From NCBI RefSeq assembly GCF_022698145.1, contig NZ_JALDAX010000011.1:186001-250000 (forward strand): 64,000 nt of DNA. Direction: 5' to 3'. The stretch comes from Streptomyces spinosisporus. GTDB lineage: Bacteria > Actinomycetota > Actinomycetes > Streptomycetales > Streptomycetaceae. A program made the translations under genes and the position numbers. Below, piece by piece: positions 28,272 through 36,736 of the stretch (position 1 is its first letter; each line of letters starts with the position of its first letter). The notes under the pieces were generated by a model. That model was given only the letters and a program-made list of their open reading frames with translations. It was not told the DNA's origin and ran no database searches.

Positions 28272-29075
28272 ATGGATATCGCTCGGCGGAACAACATCAC
28301 CGTCACCGGCAACCCGCAGGGACCCACCGTGGTGCTCGCGCACGGGTTCGGATGTGATCAGAACATGTGGCGGCTGACGGTGCCCGCGCTGACCGAGGAC
28401 CACCGTGTGGTGCTGTTCGACTACGTGGGCTCGGGCCGCTCGGACCCCGCCGCGTTCTCGGCGGAGCGGTACTCCTCCCTGGAGGGATACGCCCGGGACG
28501 TCGTGGAGGTGTGCGAGGCGCTCGACCTTCGCGAGGCGGTGTTCGTGGGCCACTCGGTGAGCGCGATGATCGGGGTGCTGGCCGCCGACCTGGCTCCGGA
28601 GCGGATCGGCGCACTGGTGATGATCGCCCCCTCCCCGCGCTACATAGATGACGACGGCTACCGCGGCGGTTTCGGAGCCGACGACATCGAGGAACTGCTG
28701 CAGTCCCTGGAGTCGAACTACCTGGGCTGGTCGGCGGCCATGGCACCGGTGATCATGGGCAACGCGGACCGGCCCGAACTCGGCGAGGAGCTCAAGAACA
28801 GCTTCTGCGCCACCGACCCCGACATGGCGCGCGTCTTCGCGCGGACCACGTTCCTCTCGGACTCGCGAGACGATCTGAAGCGTGTGAACGTCCCCACGCT
28901 GGTGCTGGACTGCACCCACGACGCCATCGCTCCCCGTGAGGTCGGCGCGTTCGTCAGCCGGGCGATCCCCGGATCGACGCTCGTCACGCTGGACGCGACC
29001 GGCCACTGTCCGCACCTGTCGGCACCCGAAGCGGCCAACGAGGCCCTACGCGCCTTTCTCGCGGACCTGCGATGA
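28272..29075 (+). CDS. rsbQ: RsbQ-like alpha/beta hydrolase
   Basis: A 267-residue alpha/beta hydrolase that closely resembles Bacillus RsbQ as I know it: HGFGCDQNMWRLTVPAL, EDHRVVLFDYVGSG and VCEALDLREAVFVGHSVSAMIG. The catalytic triad is Ser95, Asp217 (CTHDAIAP) and His245 (GHCPHLS). RsbQ is required for the PAS-domain phosphatase RsbP to respond to energy stress, probably by supplying or processing a hydrophobic ligand. The stop overlaps the next start by ATGA, and that next gene encodes exactly such a phosphatase, which strongly supports the assignment. The same fold also occurs in the strigolactone/karrikin receptors D14 and KAI2. Confidence 0.9.
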   Translation: MDIARRNNITVTGNPQGPTVVLAHGFGCDQNMWRLTVPALTEDHRVVLFDYVGSGRSDPAAFSAERYSSLEGYARDVVEVCEALDLREAVFVGHSVSAMIGVLAADLAPERIGALVMIAPSPRYIDDDGYRGGFGADDIEELLQSLESNYLGWSAAMAPVIMGNADRPELGEELKNSFCATDPDMARVFARTTFLSDSRDDLKRVNVPTLVLDCTHDAIAPREVGAFVSRAIPGSTLVTLDATGHCPHLSAPEAANEALRAFLADLR

Positions 29076-30361
29076 CCTGCCGCTCCGGGCACTCCGACCC
29101 GTCCGACGCCGACGGCGACCGGATGGCGGACGCGGCATTCGCCGCACTGCTGGAGGACAGTGCCGAGGAGCTGTACGAGAGCGCCCCGTGCGGGTACCTG
29201 TCCACCCTGATGGACGGCACCGTCGCGAAGATCAATGCCACGCTGCTGGGCTGGCTCGGCTTGGAACGTGCGGCGGTGGTGGGCCGGATGCGGTTCAGCG
29301 ACATGCTGAGCGTGGGCGGAAAGCTGTACCACGAGACGCACTTCGCGCCACTGCTGCAACTTCAGGGCGAGATCAGCGGCATCGCCTTCGAGATCAAGCA
29401 GGCGGACGGCGGCCGGATGCCAGTGCTGGTCTCCTCGGTGGTCAAGCGTGCCACCGACGGCGAGCCCCTGCTCATCCGCACCACGCTCTTCGACGCCCGG
29501 GACCGCCGTGCGTACGAGGAGGAGCTCCTACGACGCCGCAAACTGGCCGACGAGGCGCGCATGCGGGCGGAGGTCGACCGTGCCAGGCTGCAGGACGCCC
29601 TCGCCGTCCTCCAGCGGTCACTGCTGCCGGACACGCTGGTGCGGGTGCCCGGACTGGAGACGGCGGCCCACTACCACACGGCCTCTCCCGACCGGCTCGG
29701 CGGCGACTTCTACGACCTCTTCCCGCTCGACGACAAGCGCTACGCCTTCTTCCTCGGAGATGTCTGTGGCAAGGGACCCCAGGCCGCCGCCGTCACCTCG
29801 CTGACCCGCTACACGCTGCGGGCGGCCGCACTGCACGACGCCGACCCCGTGAAGGCCCTCGCCACCCTCAACACGGTGCTGCACGAGCGCTACACCGGCA
29901 GCGGTGACCCCCGCCACTGCACCGTCGTCTTCGGGACGCTCGAACCGGACCCGGTGACGGGCCGGGTCGGCGTCCACCTCGCCTCGGGCGGTCACCCCCC
30001 GGCCCTGGTGCTGCGTGCCGACGGCACGGCCGCCTTCCTACCGACGCCCGGCGGCCTCCTGGTCGGCGTCCTGCCCTCCGCGACCTTCGCCACCGCCATG
30101 ACGGTTCTCGCCCCCGGCGACACCCTCCTGCTCTACACCGACGGCCTCACCGAGGCCCGCACCGGCGAAGACCGCACCTCCCTGTACGGGGAGGACGCCC
30201 TGTTGGCCTTTGTCACGGAGCGCGCCGGAGAGCCTCCGAGCGCCGTGATCAAGGCCCTGACGGACCTGCTGGACAGCTTCGGCGACGGCCTCGACGACGA
30301 CACCGCCCTGCTCGCCCTCGGCATACCGGACGCCAACTCACGGGCGGACGACGGATGGTGA
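29072..30361 (+). CDS. rsbP: RsbP-like PAS-SpoIIE protein phosphatase
   Basis: A 429-residue protein with an N-terminal PAS domain (about residues 30-148: LYESAPCGYLSTLMDGTVAK, VVGRMRFSDML), a coiled-coil linker (about 148-185) and a PP2C/SpoIIE phosphatase domain (about 195-418). The metal-binding acidic residues appear in RLGGDFYDLF, FLGDVCGKG and DDDTALLAL. It should dephosphorylate an anti-sigma antagonist (RsbV-type) and so release a stress sigma factor, with the PAS domain and the RsbQ partner providing the input. Translational coupling to rsbQ fixes stoichiometry. The target antagonist is not encoded with it in an obviously phosphorylatable form; the convergent STAS-ANTAR protein lacks the Ser. 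Confidence 0.9.
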   Translation: MTCRSGHSDPSDADGDRMADAAFAALLEDSAEELYESAPCGYLSTLMDGTVAKINATLLGWLGLERAAVVGRMRFSDMLSVGGKLYHETHFAPLLQLQGEISGIAFEIKQADGGRMPVLVSSVVKRATDGEPLLIRTTLFDARDRRAYEEELLRRRKLADEARMRAEVDRARLQDALAVLQRSLLPDTLVRVPGLETAAHYHTASPDRLGGDFYDLFPLDDKRYAFFLGDVCGKGPQAAAVTSLTRYTLRAAALHDADPVKALATLNTVLHERYTGSGDPRHCTVVFGTLEPDPVTGRVGVHLASGGHPPALVLRADGTAAFLPTPGGLLVGVLPSATFATAMTVLAPGDTLLLYTDGLTEARTGEDRTSLYGEDALLAFVTERAGEPPSAVIKALTDLLDSFGDGLDDDTALLALGIPDANSRADDGW

Positions 30362-30422
30362 GCGTGCTGCGGCTCCTGTTGCGCTAAAAACCGCGGCCCT
30401 CCGCCCCTACGCTGCTGACCCC

Positions 30423-31136
30423 TTACCCCGCTGAACTGCCGTGCACCCGTACGGCCGTGGCCAGATGGTCGGCAAGGGGTGCGGGCAGCGCGCTGCCGTC
30501 GGTGGTCCGCAGGAGGGCGTCGGCGATCAGGCGCAGTTTCGTGTTGCTGTGCTGGGACACGGTCACGAGCACCTCCCAGGACTGCTGGGCGTTCAGCCGG
30601 AACGACGCCATGAGCATGCCCCGGGCCAGGTCGATCGCCGCGTGGCTCTCCAACGCCTGGTGCAGCTGGGCGTTCTCGGCCGCGATGTCGGCGCCGGGCG
30701 GGTCCGCCTCGCGCGTCGTTCCGATCGCCGGCGGCCCGGAGTCCGCAGCTCCGGCCGCGAAGAGGGGGAGAACGCCGGTCAGGGCGAGCAGACGTTGAAC
30801 GGCCGGGCTGGTGGTCCGCAGCACGAAGCGCTTGGCGCTCGCGCGCGCCCGGTCGTGCACGTCCAGCAGCACGTTGAGGGCCGCGCAGTCGCAGAAGTCG
30901 ACGCCGGCGAGGTCCAGTTCGAGACCCCCGGAGGTACGGTCGAGCGCATCGTTCAACGTCTGCTGGAGCAGTTGGTCGCTCTCCAGGTCGAGTTCGCCTG
31001 AGACCGTGACCACGAGCCGGTCCCCGGACATGTCGAGGCTCAGCGTCACCGGCGCGGGCAACTGCGTCGGCCAGGCCGCCGTGCCGCACTCGGGGCAGGG
31101 CTCGTCGCCGTGGGGAAGGGCCGTGTGATGGGACAT
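30423..31136 (-). CDS. STAS-ANTAR fusion protein with N-terminal CxxC
   Basis: A 237-residue protein with a short N-terminal CPECG motif (Cys14, Cys17), a STAS domain (about 28-130: LVVTVSGELDLESDQLLQ, LELDLAGVDFCDCAALNVLL) and a C-terminal ANTAR domain (about 150-212: AENAQLHQALESHAAIDLAR, GMLMASFRLNAQQSWEVLV). ANTAR domains bind paired hairpins in RNA to prevent termination. At the usual STAS phosphorylation spot the sequence reads D-C-A-A instead of D-S-S/T-G, so phosphorylation is unlikely. GGGAGC precedes the ATG at 31136. It converges on the RsbP-like gene (61 bp) and diverges from a small winged-helix gene. Confidence 0.85.
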   Translation of the reverse strand: MSHHTALPHGDEPCPECGTAAWPTQLPAPVTLSLDMSGDRLVVTVSGELDLESDQLLQQTLNDALDRTSGGLELDLAGVDFCDCAALNVLLDVHDRARASAKRFVLRTTSPAVQRLLALTGVLPLFAAGAADSGPPAIGTTREADPPGADIAAENAQLHQALESHAAIDLARGMLMASFRLNAQQSWEVLVTVSQHSNTKLRLIADALLRTTDGSALPAPLADHLATAVRVHGSSAG

Positions 31137-31256
31137 GGATGCTCCCGGCACATACCGTCTTCTCGACTGCCTCCCAGCATCGCTCCCCGGTGCGTTCAAC
31201 GTCAACCAGCACACGAAAAGGGATTCGTTCTTCGGGATGCGTGAACTGTTGGCCGT

Positions 31257-31631
31257 ATGATGTCCTTCATGGACCGAGCGCCGGAATCGCATGCAGGCTG
31301 GACGTTCCTGACCAACCACTCCCGTGTGCTGGCTGCCATCGCCGACGACCGCACCACCCGTGTCCGTGACATCGCGGCCCGCTGCCGACTCACCGAACGG
31401 GCCGTGCAGAAGATCATCGCCGACCTGGAGGGGGGCGGTTACCTCACCCATGTCCGGGAGGGCCGCTCCAACGTCTACAGCGTGGCGACCGACAAGCGAC
31501 TGCGCCATCCCGCGGACGCCCCGGCCACGGTCGCGGAGTTGCTGTCGATCCTGATCCACCACGAATCGACGTACGCGTCCGCCTCGTCCGCCCCGACCGC
31601 CTCGTCCGTCGAGGGTCATGAGGCGCCGTAG
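31257..31631 (+). CDS. Small winged helix-turn-helix regulator (MarR-like)
   Basis: A 124-residue protein with one winged helix domain: NHSRVLAAIADDRTTRVRDI, ARCRLTERAVQKIIADLE and GGYLTHVREGRSNVYSV. It is a single-domain DNA-binding protein of the MarR/ArsR-like fold common in streptomycetes, with a Ser/Ala-rich tail. ATG codons at 31257, 31260 and 31269 are all possible; no good ribosome binding site is seen. It is divergent from the STAS-ANTAR gene with 120 bp between, so it may regulate it. Confidence 0.75.
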   Translation: MMSFMDRAPESHAGWTFLTNHSRVLAAIADDRTTRVRDIAARCRLTERAVQKIIADLEGGGYLTHVREGRSNVYSVATDKRLRHPADAPATVAELLSILIHHESTYASASSAPTASSVEGHEAP

Positions 31632-31766
31632 AGAACGGTCTTCGCCGTATCCGCAAGCGCCGTCGGGACGGTCTGCTACGGTTCACTTAACCGATCTAGT
31701 TGCGCGTTCGTGACCGTTCGGCGGGGCGGCGACGGATCGCAGGTGCGCAGGATCAGGAGGACCTCC

Positions 31767-33128
31767 GTGGACAGGGCCGAGGCGCAGCGCAGCACATACG
31801 AAGCGGTTCAGCGGCTGAGGGACGCACCCTTCGTCGCCGAGCGGCCCGCCTACTTCAGCCCGGCCGCGGCGGCCCAGGACAGGAGCAACGACCAAGGGTC
31901 CTTCGCCCACTTCGCCCAGACCCTGCTCCCCCTCGAGTACACCAACTGGGCCGAGGAGTGCGCCGCGCATGTCACCGCCTGCTACATCGGCGACTGGTCC
32001 AGTCTGCACAAGGTCCTCGTGCGGGGCCGGGAGGCCCGGGACTTCCTCGCCTGGCTGGGCATGAGGGATCTGTCCCGCTTCGAACTCGGGCAGATCAAGC
32101 ACCATGTGCAGCTCGACGCCAACGGCTGGGTGGCGTCCGAGGGAGTCCTCTGCAGGCTGGGCGAGGAGGAGTTCCTCTATACGGCCGGCAGCGGGGACTG
32201 GCTGATCTGGCAGTTGGGTCAAGGGAGTTGGGACGCACAGGCGGTGGACGTCAGCCCCGACCGGTTCATCTTCGGAGTGCAGGGACCCGCGGCCCTGGAC
32301 ACGCTGGAGAAGCTGACGGGGGAGAGCCTGCGCGACATCGCCTTCAGCCGGAGCCGGATGTCCCGTGTCGCCGGGATCCCCGTACGGGTCCTGCGCACGG
32401 GCATCTCGGGCGAGCTCGGCTACGAGCTGCACGGTTTTGCCGCGTACGCCAACGAGATCTGGTCGGCCACCGTCGAGTGCGGCGGGCCGTTCGGGATCCG
32501 CCAGCTCGGCCTCAGATCACAGCCCGTGCAGCACATCGAGGCGGGCATCGCCACCAACGGCCTCGACTACCTGCCCGCATCGATCCTGACGCCGGGCGCG
32601 CCGACACAGTTCAGGAGGGGCAGGCCCGGCGGCAGCTACGTACCGGACAACGGCATCTCGGACTACTTCCGCAAGCCCGGCGAGTTGGGCTGGGGCTTTC
32701 GCAAGGCGGTGCCCGACCGTGACTTCCTGGGCCGGGAGGCGCTGGCCGCCGATGCCGCCGGGGGAGGCCCCGGTCGGACGCTGGTGGGCCTGCGCTGGAA
32801 CGCGGAGGACGTCGCCGGCATCCTCACCGCACACCTCGGTGAGGGCGAGCTGCCCGACGCCATGGAAGTCCCGCGCGGCCGCGGACCGGCCTTCGATCAA
32901 GTACTCGTCGACGGGCGGCAGTCGGGCGTGTCCACCGGCCGCACCCTCAGCGTGAACCTGCGCGCGACCATCTCCCTCTGCGTGATCGACGAGGCCCACG
33001 CCACCCCCGGACGCGACGTGGTGGTGCTGTGGGGGCGCTCGGACACCCCCCAGCGCGAGGTCCGCGCGACAGTGACCCCACTGCCCTTCAAGCCGGACCG
33101 TCGGCGGACGGACGTGTCGCTGCTGTGA
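31767..33128 (+). CDS. Aminomethyltransferase-family O-demethylase (LigM/DesA-like)
   Basis: A 453-residue GcvT-fold protein. FIFGVQGPAALDTLEKLTGE, RVAGIPVRVLRTGISGELGYELHG and YLPASILTPGAPTQFRRGRP, and a C-terminal domain with TLVGLRWNAEDV, fit the tetrahydrofolate-dependent O-demethylases that act on vanillate, syringate or 3-O-methylgallate. They pass a methoxyl methyl group to tetrahydrofolate. The start is GTG 31767, set by AGGAGG seven bases upstream. Its neighbours are gentisate-pathway genes, so a methoxylated benzoate that yields 3-hydroxybenzoate or a related acid is a reasonable substrate. Assignment within the family is by overall resemblance. Confidence 0.78.
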   Translation: MDRAEAQRSTYEAVQRLRDAPFVAERPAYFSPAAAAQDRSNDQGSFAHFAQTLLPLEYTNWAEECAAHVTACYIGDWSSLHKVLVRGREARDFLAWLGMRDLSRFELGQIKHHVQLDANGWVASEGVLCRLGEEEFLYTAGSGDWLIWQLGQGSWDAQAVDVSPDRFIFGVQGPAALDTLEKLTGESLRDIAFSRSRMSRVAGIPVRVLRTGISGELGYELHGFAAYANEIWSATVECGGPFGIRQLGLRSQPVQHIEAGIATNGLDYLPASILTPGAPTQFRRGRPGGSYVPDNGISDYFRKPGELGWGFRKAVPDRDFLGREALAADAAGGGPGRTLVGLRWNAEDVAGILTAHLGEGELPDAMEVPRGRGPAFDQVLVDGRQSGVSTGRTLSVNLRATISLCVIDEAHATPGRDVVVLWGRSDTPQREVRATVTPLPFKPDRRRTDVSLL

Positions 33129-33164
33129 GCGGACGGTGTGCGCGGCCCCGACCTGCGCCGAGGC

Positions 33165-34658
33165 CTACGACTGGTCGCCCTGCCGGCGCACCATCTCGGT
33201 GATCCAGGTCGGCGCGAAGGGGGATGTGCAGCCGGGGGACGTCGGGTAGTCCTTGAGGACTTCCAGGCGCTCACCGATCGCGATGGCACGGGTGCGGTAC
33301 TCGGCGTGGGAGATGCCGATCTGCGCCAGGCAGTGGTTCATCGCCCACTGCAGCCGGTCCGGGGCGTCCTTCATCTCCGCCTCGATGACGTCGAGCAGAC
33401 CCGGGAGGTCGAGGCCCTCGGGCTTCTTCGCGACGCGTTCGGTGGTCAGGGCCCAGCCGGCACTGGCGACCACGGGGTCCGGGTCGTCCGACCAGGCAAG
33501 GCGCAGCTCTTCGGCGTGCGGGTTCTTCTTCACCACGTAGTTGACGAGCCAGTCGTGCACCTTGGGTGAGCGCGCCTGCCGCAGCATGACGTCCAGCTCG
33601 TCACGTGCGAACGCCTTCGGGCGGCAGATCAGAAGCGCCAGCAGACGTGCCGCGGTGTCGTCCGTCTCCCAGAGCCGACGCGCGAGGTCCTGCTGCGTCT
33701 TCAGCCGCTTCGCGAGGGCCCGCAGCTTGGAGAGGTTCACACCGTGATCGTCACCGTGGCGCTCGTTCACCGCACGGATCTTCGGGTCCTCCAAGGTGGC
33801 CAGCTCGGCCATCACCTCGGCGACCGTCGTCCCGGTCAGCGCTGTCCCGGCCATCTCGGCCTCCTGTGTCTCACGTGGGCGTGGGCCTTGTTCGGCCAGA
33901 TCCTTCTCCAGGGCCCGCGCCGTGGCGTCCAGGGTCGCGACCAGCGACTGGAGGTGGTGCGGGTCGTAGCGCATGCTGGGCATGGACACGGACAGGCCGG
34001 CCAGCGCGGTGCCGTCCGGGTCGCGCACGAGCACGCCGACGGCCACGAGACCACGCTCGGACCGCTCCTTGTTGACCGCGAACCCGGTGCGGCGCAGCCG
34101 CTTCAGCTCCGTGCGCAGCCGGGCGAGATCCGGCCGGTCGGCCGGACGGTCACGGTACCGCTCAGGGGCGTAGGCGGCGTCCAGCTCCTCGTCGGTGAGC
34201 TCGGCGAGCAGCAACAGGCCCGCCGTCGTGCGGTGGGCCGGGAAGACCATGCCCTCGCGGGAGCCGACCCGCAGCGCCTGCCGGCATTCGACGCTGGCGA
34301 TGAACCGGGCCGTGTCGCGGGTCCGCACGATCAGGTTCGTGGTCTCGTCCAGCAGATCGACGATCCGCTGCAAATGGGGCAGGGCCGTCGTACGCAGCCG
34401 TGACACCAGGGACGGCGACTGCGCGGCGGGCTCCAGCACGGGCCCCGGCCGGTAGACGCGGCCCTCGTCCTGCACGGCGAAGTCCCGGTGGACGAGCATC
34501 GCCAGCAGCCGGTGCGCGGTCGACCGGGCCACGCCCAGCCGCTCGGCGATCTGCGACACCGTCGCTCCGCCCTCCATCTGCAGGATGGTCGCCGCTCGCA
34601 GCGCGTGGTCCACACTGGCGATCGGATACGGCGGCGGAGTCCTGAGCGGCTTGTCCAT
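33165..34658 (-). CDS. IclR regulator in frame with an AlkD-like DNA alkylation repair domain
   Basis: One uninterrupted frame of 497 codons. Residues 1-270 form an IclR regulator: winged helix (VDHALRAATILQMEGGATVS, IAERLGVARSTAHRLLAML) and the effector domain (VGSREGMVFPAHRTTAGLLL, RGLVAVGVLVRDPDGTALAG). Residues 269-497 form a full-length AlkD/HEAT-like DNA alkylation repair protein (VAEVMAELATLEDPKIRAV, WLVNYVVKKNPHAEELRL). No stop codon separates them. An internal ATG at 33854 with AGGAGG upstream would start a free-standing 229-residue AlkD-like protein. The IclR part is divergent from the gentisate dioxygenase gene and probably controls that operon. A true fusion, a lost stop codon or a sequencing error are all possible. 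Confidence 0.85.
   Translation of the reverse strand: MDKPLRTPPPYPIASVDHALRAATILQMEGGATVSQIAERLGVARSTAHRLLAMLVHRDFAVQDEGRVYRPGPVLEPAAQSPSLVSRLRTTALPHLQRIVDLLDETTNLIVRTRDTARFIASVECRQALRVGSREGMVFPAHRTTAGLLLLAELTDEELDAAYAPERYRDRPADRPDLARLRTELKRLRRTGFAVNKERSERGLVAVGVLVRDPDGTALAGLSVSMPSMRYDPHHLQSLVATLDATARALEKDLAEQGPRPRETQEAEMAGTALTGTTVAEVMAELATLEDPKIRAVNERHGDDHGVNLSKLRALAKRLKTQQDLARRLWETDDTAARLLALLICRPKAFARDELDVMLRQARSPKVHDWLVNYVVKKNPHAEELRLAWSDDPDPVVASAGWALTTERVAKKPEGLDLPGLLDVIEAEMKDAPDRLQWAMNHCLAQIGISHAEYRTRAIAIGERLEVLKDYPTSPGCTSPFAPTWITEMVRRQGDQS
33852..33865 (-). promoter_or_regulatory. Internal ribosome binding site and start for the AlkD-like domain
   Basis: On the minus strand AGGAGG (33865-33860) stands five bases before ATG (33854-33852), inside the IclR frame and exactly where free-standing AlkD-like proteins begin. 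It would permit separate translation of the repair domain (229 residues). Confidence 0.6.
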
Positions 34659-34730
34659 GGCACGTCCCTCGACATTCTGCTCTCCAGAATCTACCCGTCC
34701 CCCTGCCGGACGCGTAGCACGCTGAGAAAC

Positions 34731-35900
34731 GTGACGCAGTCCTCCCTCGCCCATGACACCGCCCAGGGCTCCCCGGTCCGGCTGCGGGCCGTCTCCGCCG
34801 CGGGGCAGCCCGAGGTCACCCCGGCACTGCAAGAGCTGTACCGGGGCTTCGAACGGGAACTCCTCGTCCCGCTGTGGACCGAGATCGGCGACCTGATGCC
34901 CGCCCACCCCCGCTCACGCGCCGTGCCGCATGTCTGGCGCTGGGAGCGCCTGCGGGAACTGGCCGCGCAGGCAGGCGAGTTGGTCCCGGTCGGCCGCGGC
35001 GGCGAGCGGCGCGCCATCGCGCTGGCCAACCCCTCCCTCGGGGGGAGGCCGTTCGCCACGCCGACCCTGTGGGCCGCCGTCCAGTATCTGATGCCCGGCG
35101 AGGACGCCCCGGAGCATCGCCACACCCAGCACGCCTTCCGGTTCGTCGTCGAGGGCGAAGGAGTGTGGACCGTCGTGGGCGGTGACCCCGTTGCCATGCG
35201 GCGCGGCGACTTCCTGCCGCAGGCGGGCTGGAACTGGCACGCCCACCACAACGCCACCGCCGCGCCGATGGCCTGGATCGACGGACTGGACATCCCGTTC
35301 CAGTACGTCACCGAGGCGCAGTTCTTCGAGTTCGGACGCGACGAGATCGGTGACGCCGAGCGTGCCACTCCCGACCGCTCGCGCTCCGAGCGACTGTGGG
35401 GCCACCCCGGACTGCGCCCGGTCTCCGCCACCGCCACCGGGCCCGGTTCGCCGCTGCTGGCCTACCGCTGGGAGCACACCGACCGGGCCCTGAACGACCA
35501 ACTCGCCCTCGAAGCCGAGGGATTCGGCGCCGCGGTCGAGCCCGGACACGCCGCCGTACGCTTCAGCGACCCGGCGACCGGTGCCGATGTCCTGCCCACC
35601 CTGCGCGCCGAGATGCACCGGATCGCACGCGACGCCGAGACCGCTCCCGTCCAGGAGACCGGCTCGTCCGTCTACCAGGTCTTCGACGGCTCGGGCCGGG
35701 TCACCGTCGGCGACCGCAGCTGGACGGTCACGCGCGGCGACCTGTTCGCCGTGCCCTCCTGGCAGCCGCTGTCCGTGCGCTCCGAGGCCGGCGCCACCGA
35801 CTCCGACTCGGGCGCCCTGGACCTCTTCCGTTTCAGCGATTCCCCGGTCTTCGAGGCCCTCGGACTCGGTCGCACCCAGGTGGAAGGAACCACCCGATGA
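34731..35900 (+). CDS. Gentisate 1,2-dioxygenase
   Basis: A 389-residue bicupin. The first cupin has APEHRHTQHAFRFVVEGEGV with iron ligands His129 and His131, followed by WNWHAHHN containing His170. The second cupin (SSVYQVFDGSGRVTVGDRSW, DLFAVPSWQP) is degenerate, as in this family. It opens gentisate between C1 and C2 to maleylpyruvate using Fe(II) and O2. The start is GTG 34731, preceded only by a weak GAGAAAC. It is the first gene of a four-gene set and divergent from the IclR gene (72 bp between starts). Confidence 0.9.
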   Translation: MTQSSLAHDTAQGSPVRLRAVSAAGQPEVTPALQELYRGFERELLVPLWTEIGDLMPAHPRSRAVPHVWRWERLRELAAQAGELVPVGRGGERRAIALANPSLGGRPFATPTLWAAVQYLMPGEDAPEHRHTQHAFRFVVEGEGVWTVVGGDPVAMRRGDFLPQAGWNWHAHHNATAAPMAWIDGLDIPFQYVTEAQFFEFGRDEIGDAERATPDRSRSERLWGHPGLRPVSATATGPGSPLLAYRWEHTDRALNDQLALEAEGFGAAVEPGHAAVRFSDPATGADVLPTLRAEMHRIARDAETAPVQETGSSVYQVFDGSGRVTVGDRSWTVTRGDLFAVPSWQPLSVRSEAGATDSDSGALDLFRFSDSPVFEALGLGRTQVEGTTR

Positions 35901-36736
35901 AGCTCGCGACCATCCGGACCGACGGGACGACCCGGGCCGTACGGCTCGACGGCGAGGTCCTGGTCGATCTGGGCCTGCCCGACGTGGGCACCCTGCTGAA
36001 ACAGGACGGCTGGGCGGAGTCGGCCGCATCGGCGACAGGTACGGAGCTTGCGGCGGCGGACGCCGACTTCGCGCCGGTCGTCCCCGCCCCCTCGAAGGTG
36101 GTGTGCGTCGGCCTCAACTACCGCAGTCACATCGAGGAGTTGGGTCGCGAGCTGCCCGAACACCCGACGCTGTTCGCCAAGTTCGCCGACTGTCTGATCG
36201 GCGCGTACGACGCCGTCGTCCGGCCCGAGGAGACCGAGCAGTTGGACTGGGAGGTCGAACTGGCCGTGGTCGTCGGCACACAGGTGCGCCGGGCCCGGGG
36301 CGCCGAGGCGGAGGCCGCGATCGCCGGGTTCTGCGTCCTGAACGACATCACGTGCCGCGACTGGCAGTTCCGTACCCGCGAATGGCTGCAGGGCAAGACG
36401 TGGGACTCCAGCACACCGGTCGGCCCCTGCCTCGTCACCCCCGACGAACTGCCCGGCGGAGTGCGCCCCGCCCTCGACGTACGCCTGAGTGTCGACGGCG
36501 AGGTGATGCAGTCCGCGTCCACCGGCGACCTGCTCTTCGACCCGGTCGACCTGGTCGAGTACGTCTCCACGATCGTCCGCCTCAACCCGGGCGACATCAT
36601 CGCCACCGGCACCCCCGGAGGCGTGGGCCACGCCCGCAGGCCCGAGCGCTACCTCTCCGGCGGCGAGACCGTCGTCGCCGAGATCCAGGGCGTGGGCCGT
36701 CTGGAGAACCGGGTCGTCAAGGAGAACACGTCATGA
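35897..36736 (+). CDS. Fumarylacetoacetate hydrolase family protein, probable fumarylpyruvate hydrolase
   Basis: A 279-residue FAH-family enzyme. KVVCVGLNYRSHIEEL, LDWEVELAVVVG with metal-binding acidic residues, GFCVLNDITCRDWQ and GDIIATGTPGGVG are typical. In this context it hydrolyses fumarylpyruvate to fumarate and pyruvate, the last step of the gentisate pathway. It overlaps the dioxygenase stop (ATGA) and the isomerase start. Confidence 0.9.
   Translation: MKLATIRTDGTTRAVRLDGEVLVDLGLPDVGTLLKQDGWAESAASATGTELAAADADFAPVVPAPSKVVCVGLNYRSHIEELGRELPEHPTLFAKFADCLIGAYDAVVRPEETEQLDWEVELAVVVGTQVRRARGAEAEAAIAGFCVLNDITCRDWQFRTREWLQGKTWDSSTPVGPCLVTPDELPGGVRPALDVRLSVDGEVMQSASTGDLLFDPVDLVEYVSTIVRLNPGDIIATGTPGGVGHARRPERYLSGGETVVAEIQGVGRLENRVVKENTS

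Noticed and set aside
31680-31692. GGTT-cactt-AACC dyad upstream of the O-demethylase gene as an operator
   Set aside because: Arms of only four bases are too short to support a claim.
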